This document shows, one piece after another, positions 45,901 to 55,992 of a stretch of 64,000 bases of DNA. Numbering within the stretch: position 1 is the first letter of the stretch; each line of letters begins with the position of its first letter. The notes under the pieces were generated by a model. It searched no databases. It saw only the letters and a program-made list of their open reading frames with translations, and was not told the origin of the DNA. Source of the DNA: Pyrenula massariospora (Eukaryota; Ascomycota; Eurotiomycetes; Pyrenulales; Pyrenulaceae); the NCBI GenBank assembly GCA_021030905.1, contig JAGFMI010000002.1:1860001-1924000 (forward strand), read 5' to 3'. The translations under genes and the position numbers were made by a program.

Positions 45901-48465
45901 TAGTTTATATATTAGTCTAAATATAGGTTCTTTTTTTAATTATAACTTAATTTTATAATTTTATGATTAATGTTCTGGTAATGTATTTATATCTTTTTTT
46001 TCTTTAAATAATTTGCTCCATACAGTATATTCTTAAAATATTATTAAAATTACATATTTTTTCAATACTTTATCTTCATCATAACTTTTTTGTTTTAAGT
46101 TATTAAAAAAAGTCAACCTTTATTTTACGAAGTTATCTTATTTTAAAAGGAAGGTCTTTAAAGGTTTCCACTTTTTATTTTTTTTTTTCACCAATGTATT
46201 ACAGCACTGCACAGATTTTTACATAATTATATAATCACACTTATTAAACTTGAGCTTTTTTATTCACTAATCAATGTCTAAATTATGTTTTTGTAATTAT
46301 AATATACCAAAAATTATTTAGTTTGCTGCCATCATTATAATATTTAAATATATTATTTTATTATAACTATTCATTTTACATTACAATGATTCTATTTCAA
46401 TTAATACTTTTTACACTTTTAATTTGTCTCCATTGAAGGATAGTATGTTGTATAAATTTATTTTCTTTTTTGTTGAAATTCCCATACTGTCTATACAACT
46501 TTAAAATATAATATTCTTTATAGCTTTAAAGTTAATTAAGGTTTTCATCCTTCGTCCCTAAAAAATAATCTTTTTTTTATAGTATTTGCACTTTTTATGC
46601 TCACTAATTGTTTTAAGGTTATAATGTAAACTTCTCCTTTCCGATTTATTAATTGGAGGGTCCATTTTTTGTTTTTTTGGAACTTTCTTCACTGAATTTC
46701 TCAAAATCTTTTTATAAACTATGTTTTTTAAGATATTGTTCTATGTCTATGCTGTATTTTTGGCATGAAAGTTTATTTACATAAATATACCATATTAACT
46801 GCATATATTTGTTATTAGTTTAATTTTTTCATTTTTCTTTATGCCAGGTTCAAAAATTGCTAAAAAATAAATTCTGTATATATTTGTCCTCTAAATAATC
46901 TTTACATAAATTTATAGAACAATAAATTCATAATATCTTTATATGTGTTATTTTGAAATGCGCTTTTTAATACATTAATTATTTTATATAAATTTTTATA
47001 ATTCGATAATACTATACATTTAATTTAAATATAATTTTTAATATAAACTATTATAATATAATTTTTTGAATTTATAATATTAATCTTTATACTATTTTTT
47101 GTTTTTGTTAGTTTAAAATAACAAAAAAATACTGTTGTTGTAAATATACTGTATTGTTTTATTATTTAATTGTTAAATACTCATTTTTAACCTTTTTAAC
47201 TTTGTATATAATCTTTCAAGGTTAATAAACCTTGCATTTATTTAATAAATATATTTTTTAATTTTTAAATCAACATCCTTAAAATTATTTTTATTTAATA
47301 ATTTATATTCTTTGGTTTAGTGTTTTTACTTTTTTTAAAAAATAAATATTAACTTTTTTGTCGCGTAAGTAATATAAATATTTTTTATTTTTACATTTTT
47401 TTTATTCTTTAGTGCACACCTTTTTATATTTAAATTTTTTAAACTCTTTTTTAACGGCTTAATGAAAAGTACATTTTTTATATACATATTTATTTTAGTG
47501 GATTTCTTTATAAAAAAGGTTCTGTTTATTAAAATATAAATTCTTTCTATATCATTTTGAAATAATCAAACAGTCCTTATTTTTTATATGTATCTTTCAT
47601 CTCTTATTATGTTTCTTAAATGTGTTAGCCCTTTTCTATATTTTCCTTAATTATATTACTTCATCATCTTTTAATACTATATAGTTATATAATAATAGCC
47701 TTTTACAGATTCAGATTTCTTCATTAGTCAATTGGCTAAAGGTATTTTGTTTTTTCTCATTAAGGTCCATTTCATTTTCTGTTTTCATTAACTCTTTTAA
47801 AGTTTATACAACTTTTAAAATATCTGCTTTATAAACTATATTGAATTTATATACTAATTTATTTCAACAGTTTTTAACTATGTAGCCTTTTTTTCTATAT
47901 AAATAGTAATTTTTAACCATATTTTTATTTATGCCCTTTTTTCTTTATAGTTTTCATTCCACATTATCAATTTACATTGTATTTAAATTAAATTTTTTTA
48001 TTCTCTACGCATAAAAACCTTCAGTTTTTTAAAAAATTTCTTTAAACAACTTTTAATATTCAGCATGGTGTTAATTATATAATTTTTTCAATTCACAATT
48101 TTTCAACTGATTATTTAAATATATAGTTTTTTTTGTCAGTTTTTTCATTAAAATAAGGTTTATTTTTATTTATATAAATTTATTTTTTACATTATTTTTT
48201 AGCCCTGTTTTAAACATCGCTATAAAAAATTCATTATTTTAATTCAGTTTTATAAAAATTTCTTTAAAACGTTAAGCGTATTTCACTGTAAAATGGGTTT
48301 ATTATATTTACTGTATTACTCAAATAGCATTTTTTTTAATGTTTACTGCACCAAACACTTTTTTTATTTTAACCTGAAAGATATTAAAATCTTTAAAAAT
48401 TTTAACAGCAATAATCTCTAAGTTTTTTAAATTTTTTTTTCCTTTAACTTTGATTAATAAGTAGT

Positions 48466-48836
48466 TGTTACATAGATACTTCTGGGTTACCGGAAGATAC
48501 TTGCGTGGATTGATTCTCAAGGGATAACTCAAGGTTAAGTCAGGGAAGAAATACTTGTAAAAAGTTCACAAGGGTAGTTCAATACTCTCGTAACTAACTA
48601 GATGTCTAATTATTTGAGTTGAATATGCCCTCGTCCAGAAAGAAAGGGCGAGGCCAATTCCTATATATTATACATCGATAATCAAATACCAGGGTTAATA
48701 ATAGCTGCGGCTATCGCTCCTGCTAATTACAGCTGTTGTTTCCTAATAACACAAGCTATCAGTCACGTGATCTCTAATGTCACCTTATTGAATGGTATAA
48801 GTACCGTTCAAAGTTCCTCCAGGAGGGGCCGCAACA
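48466..48836 (-). repeat. Type-A LTR (371 bp), inverted, least RIP-mutated copy
   Basis: On the minus strand it starts TGTTGCGGCCCCTCCTGGAG and ends TAACA. It keeps many C and G residues that are changed in the other two copies (for example CACGTGATC and GGCGAGGCC on the plus strand). The left flank GTAGT (48461-48465) is the inverted partner of ACTAC at 31438-31442. The right flank is CAATG (48837-48841). It is the inferred right breakpoint of the inversion. Confidence 0.85.
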
Positions 48837-48838
48837 CA

Positions 48839-48881
48839 ATGTGCCACTTGTTATAATATATTACTCGCTATGCAGGTACGT
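48839..48881 (+). mobile_element. Detached right terminus of the pogo element
   Basis: It ends GCTATGCAGGTACGT next to TA (48882-48883), the inverted counterpart of the ACGTACCTGCATA terminus at 40403-40415. It begins ATGTG, the duplication shared with 38593-38597. Confidence 0.75.
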
Positions 48882-48883
48882 TA

Positions 48884-49632
48884 ATTAAAAATAATTTCTT
48901 TCTTGCATTTAAATAAACTTTTTTTAACTTTATAGGTTTAAAAAATATTAAAGTTAACTTTTAAGTAGCTAATTTTATTCCATATAATTTTAAAATAATA
49001 ATTTTTTATTTTAATTTTAAATTAAAGATATTTACACCGATAAACTTTCAGTTAATAATAACTATCTTTTAAAAATAAAAAATATTAAATATAGTAATTA
49101 AAGCTGTACGAAGTTTTATAAATTTAAAATTTAAAATTATTAATTATTAAAATAGCTTTTTAATTTATTTATATAAACTAATTAATATATAGGTGAAAGA
49201 AATCTCAAAATTAATATATAAATTAATTTTTTTTGAGATAGAGAACCGGGGACTTCGTACAGTAAATAAAATATTAAATAAATATCGAAAGGCTAAAAAG
49301 ATTTAATTATAATTTAAAAAATTACTTAATATATTAAAGGTTAATGTAATTTGGAAAGAAAGAAATATTATTAAAATTAAAGAGAAAAATACATACGAAG
49401 AGGAAAGTTATATAAAAAAAATTAAATTATGTATTCGGCATTGTAATAATTGTAAAAAGTTTAATTATAATATATAAACCTGTTAAATAAATTAGCCATT
49501 CTTTAAAAAAGAGGATAATAAATAATTATATTTAATTTTGTATAATATGGCTGAATTAATTTATATAAAGTATAAAAGGTTGGTAAAGGGTGCGCCACTT
49601 ATTATAATATGTTACTCACTATGCAGGTACGT
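48884..49632 (+). mobile_element. Second Fot1/pogo transposase fragment (C-terminal part and terminus)
   Basis: This plus-strand segment is homologous, in inverted orientation, to the left part of the pogo copy at 38,600-39,290. It ends with the same terminal sequence GCAGGTACGT followed by TA (49633-49634). A readable stretch is DREPGTSYSK. The 5' part of this copy was not located. Confidence 0.65.
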
Positions 49633-50038
49633 TATTTAAAAATAAATATACTATCAATATTTTTACTAAGCCTTTCTCCAAAAATAAATTTATTAAATTT
49701 AAATAAAATCTATATCTAGAGATTTAAAAATTTAAACCTAAAAATTTTAAAAATTAAATAGTTAAAAGATTTCGAAGATTAATCAATTCTTTATATAATC
49801 TGTATACATAAATCGGATTAAATTTTATGTATAGTAATTCTACTATAAATTTTATTTAAAATTTAAAAATTTTTTATATAACACTCAATTAAAAAAAATC
49901 ACTTTTAAATCTAATAAAAAAAGGGTTGGTAACCGAATTAATATTTAGTAAAATTTTAAAATATAACTCTCTCTGTACATTATAGCTGTTATATTTTTTA
50001 ATAATAGAAAATTTCTAAAGCATATATTTAAATAAAAA
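49633..50038. other. Outer-element DNA, unclassified
   Basis: AT-rich sequence between the pogo fragment and the right 104-bp terminal repeat. No coding motif was read. Confidence 0.45.
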
Positions 50039-50142
50039 TATTAAAATTCTAAATACAGCTATCTATCTTAGTTATTTAAAATTCGGAGATTTCTTCCGAA
50101 TCTCAAAGAGAGTAACGAGTTTAATTCTTAATAATTTTAACG
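50039..50142 (+). repeat. Right 104-bp terminal direct repeat of the outer element
   Basis: It starts TATTAAAATTCT and is collinear with 30045-30148 without gaps. GAGCA follows directly at 50143-50147. Confidence 0.8.
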
Positions 50143-50147
50143 GAGCA

Positions 50148-51233
50148 CCCACAGATTCCGTGTCAACTAAGCGCCATCCCCACAACATCGCGATGCCATC
50201 CGCCGTAGGACTAGTGCTTTATACTATTGGTGGGGATGGCGGTCTTTTGGTTACCAGGGTAATAGGGGGATAAGGATAGGATCATATGGCACTGATGTTA
50301 GCTCTGGCGAGGAGGGACGGATTTGAGTGTTTAGATTGGACTGTGTGTACGTTATTGGATTTTGTGGGTTTACATGATGGGGGTCTTGGGTAGAGAGCTT
50401 CGTAGAGAGGGGAAATAAGTCGAGGGTGAAATGAAGGCTGGATGGAAGGAGTAGGAAGAGGAGGATAATAGAGATGGTGGGAGAATTAGAGGGGGTTTCT
50501 TTTGAGGGAGGGTGTGGAAGGGAAGGGCGTTTGTTATGGTATAGTGAGGGGTTTGGCTAACATTTTTAATTAACTTGGATCAGGTATCGATTTAAAAGAG
50601 AAACCTCTCTCACGTGTTCTAGTAATATGGTGAGGATTACATACACTTAAAATTTAAGAATTCTTCGGTGGATGAAGGCTGATGGGCTTGTGGGTAGATA
50701 TCGAGGAAAAGGTCTGAATGAAACTCTACTAGTGTTTCTTGCATAGATTGGCTCTGATCCCCGACTTCGAGGGAAAAGGTACCGCAACGTCCTCTCGCTC
50801 AGTCGTCGGAAGTTCAGAGTATGGGCAAAGGGTTCTCAGAAATCCGATAGTGTACGAAAGAAGCGTCTTCTCAGGGACACATTCCAAAGACCGTCGTGGT
50901 CCTGTACTACGACAACAAGGTGAGGGCAATTTCAGCTGCATAGGCGGAGCCAGGGAGCTAAACCGATATGGCTGATGAAAATACAGGTGCTGAAGCTAAA
51001 ATAATGTTAAACTCACGCGTCTACTGAAAGGGGTCTGAAACGGTACATTCGATAAGCTTTACTTCACGTCCTTTCTACCTAAGGTAGTCGCGGGTCGCGC
51101 CTTCCTTGCTGTACGAGAACGACTTGCTCAATCTGCTTCAGGACTCACAAGTTGAATCCTTCTTTCCTTCATACTATCCTCCAACTTTTCATTCTCTTCT
51201 ATCTAAGGACTTCCATCATATAAGGTAGCACTA
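50148..51233. other. Intergenic right flank of the transposon block
   Basis: Base composition returns to normal immediately. 50,390-50,560 is purine-rich. No gene was recognised. The last ~150 bases are the likely promoter and leader of the F-box gene. Confidence 0.45.
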
Positions 51234-52811
51234 ATGGGCTACACTGAGCGATACTGCCAGGTGAGACATTGTGGTGAAGACCAGGTGAGAATTGAGCACA
51301 CGAACTGACTGAGCTTTAGTTTTGCGCCGTCTCCTTCAACATTACAAGAATCCGCAGAGTGGATGAACCGCCTAGCCATGCTTGGGGCTATTATGGGGAT
51401 TTTTCAGACTGCCAGAAGGACGGATGTTTGACGCGTGACAATGAAGAACATCTGGCTGGACCTGGATGCTTGACAACCAATGGTTATTGTGGGAATGTGA
51501 TAGATTACGAAGAAATGAAGGCAAGGCTAACAAATGATGCCTCGACAATAGAACCCGCTACTGACACCGGCTGATTTTTACAAGGGGTGTAATCTCCCAC
51601 AATGCTTGCAGCAGAAGGAGGAAGGATGGGCTCCAGAAGAGCACGACCAGGATTATGATATCAAGTCGAAGATTTGCTTCACAACGGGCATTAGGTACGG
51701 CAGTCTATTGGGCGATAGTTGAACATGATTTATTAATTTTGACCTAGCCGGAGCTCTCCCGACGAATTAGATGTCACAGATCTCATTCCTCTCAAACACG
51801 GCATTCAAGATACATCTGTGTGCAACTCCAAGGTACGCGCCGTCCAGATATAGTCAATGCAAAAAATACCTGGAAGACCACGTTTCCCGCATTGTGTAGT
51901 TTAGCCAGTTGACATCTTTCATAATAGGAATTCCGTGAGCACTTCGCCATCCCATTCCATCCTTGGTGCTTCGAACTATTTAAGCAACAATCAATCGCAG
52001 AATTTGGATTTGTCAATCTAGACGGTCTATGGGTGCTTAGACTCGTAAGTAAGCATATGAGTTGCGTTCTATATTCTTTATGTTCTGGGGTGTGCGAATC
52101 TAGTCTCATTGATCACCCGAATAGGTCAAAGGAGAATACTGCATCGGCTTCGAGAACTTTTCGCGGCACAGAACTATGCATAGCTGTAGTTCCCAGTATT
52201 GGGAGCATGATAGAGGCTCGGAATTCCTAGTGGCTAATCCGATTCACATCCCGAGATTGCAGAGCTACCTTGACAGCTTCTACCACCCTCAATCCAGTAT
52301 TCACCTCCAAGACTCGTCTCGCTTTAGCGCACGCGACTCTGAGATCGCCAACCGGACCAATTCTGATCCAGATTCTGATCCATTCTCCAAGCTTGCGCCA
52401 GAGTTGATTCATCGGATCGTTGAATATCTCAGCATCACCGAATACTCCGATCTTCGCCGCGCCTCACTGAATATCCCTGAGCTCCCACCATACTTGGCGC
52501 GCCGATACCTTCTCGATGAGCACCCCTATCTGTGGGAGGCAAAGACCATGCCGACGGAGAATCTCGATGTCGTGTCTCTGATCTGCCAGTTACACAACGA
52601 TATTCCTTCAATCTCGTGCTATGCACCTCATTATGCCGAGGACTTTGACGCCGAAGAGTACTCGCGCGGGCCGATGCCTCTCAAGGGTCTCCTCAATCGT
52701 AAGCGCATCTGGTATGACGTGCAAGAGGTGGTCCAACTGATCAAGGAGATGAAGGAAGAGGGGGACTTTGATATTGAGGCTTATCGAGCGGCAAATCCGC
52801 CATTATGGTGA
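51234..52811 (+). CDS. Fungal F-box protein (about 408 aa)
   Basis: Six exons join in phase: 51234-51260, 51320-51520, 51585-51694, 51748-51832, 51928-52044 and 52125-52811. The N-terminal half matches a family of uncharacterised fungal F-box proteins: YCQ/FCAVSFNITRIR (cysteine pair), DEPPSHAWG, HLAGPGC, GYCGNVIDYEEMKGCNLPQC, WAPEEHDQDYD, VTDLIPLKHG and AIPFHPWCFELFKQQS. The F-box itself (DPFSKLAPELIHRIVEYLSI) lies in the last exon and normally recruits Skp1 in an SCF ubiquitin ligase. The third exon is reached only through a GC-AG intron (51521-51584, donor GCAAGG); without it the frame meets TGA at 51572. No inactivating change was seen. The substrate is unknown, and the C-terminus could extend through a further intron. 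Confidence 0.8.
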
Positions 52812-53619
52812 GCTCTCTAAACAGCGAGGCAAATAACTGTGTCGTACTCGGAGAAAGTACATAATGAAATGGGTTATTTGCTCAATCTTGAGAACATACG
52901 TTCTGGCGAAAGAAGCTATTACGATTCGGAATCAGACGAAATTCTCCACGCTTTGATCGCCTGAGAAATTGTCGTCCGATCTAACTGGATCGCAATCTCG
53001 CCATTACTGGTGGTGGAAGTAAACACTTAGCTTTAATCAAGCAAGGATTCAAAACATGACTGGGTTTTCTTATGTCCTTTCACGTACTCTTCTCCTCAAG
53101 GTTGACACGCAAGCATTACGCTGTGGTAACCTGTCATTACTCCAGCCAAGATCTCACCGTCATGCGGCAAGTCAGCCTCGGAAAAAGTGTATCAGTCCAG
53201 CCTGACACCGAGTTCCCCACTCCAGACACATTGTATCTTAATTAGGAACCAACGGCCGCCATGTGTCCCGGTAAGATCCTAGAGGGCGGTGGATGATAAC
53301 TTGTAGTCTGTAGATCCCAAATTTGTGTAATGCCGCGCCTCTAGGACCACGCATCCAACTCCACATGGACGGTAACTCGGAGCATTGCGAATGACGCATT
53401 CGCGCGTACATTGTGGTTTGTAAGCTGCAGGCACGTCGAGCGGGGAATCACGCTATCCCAAGTGAATGCCAAGATCTCCACTGAATTCTCCACCTAGCAA
53501 CGTTATTCCTCCCCGCAACGCTACCATTCGCATGAACCAACCCCTCCACCCTCCTCGCTGCACTCCACCCCCAGATCCTCAAAAAGCATCAACCACACAC
53601 CCTATCCCTTTCCTCCAAC
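52812..53619. other. Intergenic, no gene recognised
   Basis: No coding motif was recognised. Becomes C-rich after ~53,460, leading into the GFA-like remnant. Confidence 0.45.
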
Positions 53620-54172
53620 ATGCCCTCCACCCCCCCCCCCATCCGTCCCCATCTACTACCGCGGCCCCTGCGTCTGCGCCCGCATAACCTACACCTCTCC
53701 CACCCCCTCCCACTCCGTCACCTTCTGCCACTGCACCACCCGCCGCCGCCTCCCACGTCGTCTTCCGGGACGCGACCTCTAAAAACCACACTCTGGGCCT
53801 CCCCTTTGACGAAGTCGCCGAGAGCATGGGCATCGTCTTCCGCCGCTTCGCCCCCTCCGGCGTCGGCGAGCGCGCGGACTGCTTCACGCCGCTGGCTGGC
53901 CATGCGGTATCGGTTCGAGCCGGACGAGGTGTGTGGGGCTGTGTGTTGGGACGGTGCTGGGCGGATGAGGGGGTGCGGGAGGCGATGAGGGTCGTCGGGG
54001 TGCATATTTTTACGGGGCGGAAGGCGTGGTGGGTGGAGTTGGAGAGGGAGGTGGGGATGAGGTGTCGGGGGAGTTTGAGGGGAGGTTGGAACGGTGGGAG
54101 GCGGAGCATGGGGCGGGGGCGGGGGGTGGTGAGGTGTTTTGGATGGTTTGCTGCGGGGAGGGTGATGGTTAG
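53620..54172 (+). pseudogene. GFA-family (glutathione-dependent formaldehyde-activating-like) protein, frameshifted
   Basis: Pieces of one GFA-type zinc-binding protein are readable in order but in changing frames: YYRGPCVCARITYTSP and TFCHCTT (zinc-ligand region), SHVVFRDATSKNHTLGLPF, MGIVFRRFAPSGVGERADCF, MRYRFEPDEVCGAVCW, VVGVHIFTGRKAWWVELE, and GDEVSGEFEGRLERWEAEHG before a stop at 54172. The family normally has CxC, CHCxxC and CxxCG ligands; here the third CHCxxC cysteine and the CxxCG pair are lost. The first frame change coincides with an 11-base C run (53630-53640). Either this is a decayed gene or sequencing slipped in the very GC-rich tract. Confidence is moderate for the family. 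Confidence 0.55.
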
Positions 54173-54875
54173 CTCTTTTCTTGATCGTGTAGACTGGTGG
54201 AAATGGTGGGCCTTACGCGGTCGCATGTTGGGGTGTCTACTAAGTTAAGATAAAAAATATTCTTAGGCACTGTCTGAAAAAGAACATGCTAATATCGTGC
54301 ACATAGCAAAGATGAACTACTCTATCCGATCATCTCCAATCGTCGTAGATCCAATTTCTCAAGCCATTCGCCCGAGAAAGCCTGTGCTCAGATCTCTATC
54401 TTACACTTCTCTACTCCACAGCTGAGACTCAAGGTAAGAAATTCACGCTTAGTAAGTGAAATCAGTCGTTTTGAGACCACTAATTTGATGAAAAAAGTAA
54501 ACTACACCGGCTAACTCCTTGAAAGCACTGAATATCTGTATTTATCCCAAATTTCCCTATAGCCCACCAAGAGGTGAGTAGTGATACGCGGGTGGGGGCT
54601 GGGCGGATGTGTCGACACCCAACCCAGCCTGTGCTTTTGGTGTCACGGCTATTGCGTTGATAGTAGAATCTGCTACATTTCTTCTTTGGGGCGCGGAAGA
54701 ATTGTTTAAGTCACTATATGCAAAGACCGGCGTTAGTAAGATGGACCCTGGTAGTAAGGTACAAAAACGGACGAGCTTATCTTACTCTATTTTCCGTGCA
54801 AATACGACTCGCTCAAACTCATTCTGTGAATATTCCATCTCCCTCCGCCCGCTGCGTAAGGCGCATTTAGCATAC
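54173..54875. other. Intergenic, no gene recognised
   Basis: A 94-codon ORF at 54609-54893 has no recognisable feature and overlaps the next gene's 3' end. Nothing else was seen. Confidence 0.4.
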
Positions 54876-55418
54876 CTATATCAAAAATATTAGTGTTTCC
54901 CTTATTGGATGTCTTAAGGTGTTTCCATCATACCAGTCTTTCCACTGCTTTTTCCCGAGCAAATTTGAGATTGCAATCAAGAGGTCGTGATTAAGCTCTA
55001 ATACTGGAACTTGTCGGTAGTCTTTCATATCTGCGTCGCAGACTGGAAAGCCTGATTCATTGCGGCATCCATAGTATATCAAAGACGACTTTCCTACGCA
55101 ATTACAGTCGAAGAACCTTTTGAAGACTAGTACGACTTGGTCATGAATAGGGATCGGATCGCTTTCCATGGCGATCTTTGATGCGTTTTCTAAGGCCCTT
55201 TCTAGCATGCCGTTCACATTTTTGGCTGATTCAAGCTCTGCAGAACTCGCTTTCTGCTCGCGGCGACCAATCTTCAAAATCCGACGAATATGTTGAGAAG
55301 CCTTTGTAAATTTCGTTTGCTTAGGGCGGTCCCTCTCCAACAACAGCGTGCCATTCGTCTCTATAGCCATCCTGAGGTCCTCGATTACGCTTCTCACTGC
55401 CATGTTTTTGGCTGCCAT
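54876..55418 (-). CDS. Hypothetical protein (180 aa)
   Basis: An uninterrupted minus-strand ORF of 180 codons. The N-terminal half is basic and helical (KASQHIRRILKIGRREQKAS, then ESAKNVNGMLERALENASKI); the C-terminal half has several cysteines (FDCNCVGK, YGCRNES, VCDADM) and ends EKTLIFLI-like hydrophobic residues. No family was recognised. The composition is more protein-like than the surrounding shadow ORFs, but it could be a fragment of a larger, decayed gene. Confidence 0.4.
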   Translation of the reverse strand: MAAKNMAVRSVIEDLRMAIETNGTLLLERDRPKQTKFTKASQHIRRILKIGRREQKASSAELESAKNVNGMLERALENASKIAMESDPIPIHDQVVLVFKRFFDCNCVGKSSLIYYGCRNESGFPVCDADMKDYRQVPVLELNHDLLIAISNLLGKKQWKDWYDGNTLRHPIRETLIFLI

Positions 55419-55836
55419 GTTTGCGGATAGGGATGTTCGACGTTAGTAGGAAAGCAAAAAACTGCATAATAACCGTTCCGTGCCTGTAGGATGCGTCTAA
55501 ATAGTTGCGTAGAGAAAATGGGTTTGAAGATTGCGGAAAATTGTGGATCCTTGACGGCAGTACCAAACTCGGTGAACCACGGGTATCAGTCTTTTGTCCG
55601 CACTTTCCTGTCAATCTTCAGTTTTGAAAGCGATTCTGGTGACTATTGGTCTAGTTGTCTCGTCTGTGGAGTGGCAAAATATCTCTGCTCCAATGTACAA
55701 AATAATTGCGTAGAGATTAGGGTGTGGTCTAATAGTAGCGGCAAGCCGCAACTCTCTAATGACTCCGCTTCCTACACGCTGGCTCCCTCATGATGTGTAT
55801 CACAGTGACACCTTTCGTTCAAACTGCGTTGCTCTC
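55419..55836. other. Intergenic, no gene recognised
   Basis: Only short ORFs (for example plus 55491-55793) without recognisable motifs. Confidence 0.4.
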
Positions 55837-55992
55837 TCAGAAGATCGTGTCTCTTAGACGTGTCTCGAGCTGATCCAGACGTGTTTCGAGTTTCCTGAAC
55901 TTGCTATCTAGAATCCAGTAGTTACCTCCAATTCCAAGGATCTGGAGACCAAGCGGATATACAAAGCGCTCCCAGAAGGCAGGTTTCGACAT
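55837..55992 (-). CDS. Small membrane/coiled-coil ORF (51 aa), possibly a last exon
   Basis: The frame encodes MSKPAFWERFVYPLGLQILG with a short hydrophobic segment (YPLGLQILGIGG), followed by a heptad-like charged tail (FRKLETRLDQLETRLRDTIF) and a stop. The frame is open upstream to an AG at ~56,035 preceded by a branch-like CTGACT/TTGACT, so this may be the 3' exon of a longer minus-strand gene. Too short for identification. Confidence 0.3.
   Translation of the reverse strand: MSKPAFWERFVYPLGLQILGIGGNYWILDSKFRKLETRLDQLETRLRDTIF

Larger units (their letters stand above)
42705..48465 (-). mobile_element. Type-B Ty3/Gypsy internal region, inverted
   Basis: Read on the minus strand it contains a gag-like segment with a degenerate zinc knuckle (~47,850-47,920), reverse transcriptase (~45,330-45,900) and a chromodomain (~43,370-43,485). 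Its 5' limit on the minus strand begins ACTACTTATTAATC at 48465. This continues exactly from where the type-B fragment 31186-31442 stops (ACTAC). The two pieces are therefore halves of one element split by the type-A insertion. The ORF at 42795-43088 is a chance survivor. Confidence 0.8.
30045..50142. mobile_element. Nested, RIP-decayed transposon block bounded by 104-bp terminal repeats
   Basis: The block begins and ends with 104-bp direct repeats (30045-30148 and 50039-50142) and is flanked by a perfect 5-bp duplication GAGCA (30040-30044 and 50143-50147). This is the structure left by integrase-mediated insertion. Base composition switches abruptly to AT-rich at both edges. Within it are at least two Ty3/Gypsy elements, two Fot1/pogo-type remnants and solo LTRs, rearranged by an inversion. 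Codons normally conserved are changed by transitions (for example the reverse-transcriptase DD to NN and tryptophan codons to stops), as RIP does. The core of the outermost element (30149-30793, 40416-42312 and 48884-50038 minus pogo material) was not classified. Confidence 0.85.

Noticed and set aside
30045-50142. AT-rich block as a centromere or other chromosomal landmark
   Set aside because: Paired LTRs, target duplications and retrotransposon protein remnants explain it as nested insertions; no separate evidence of centromere function.
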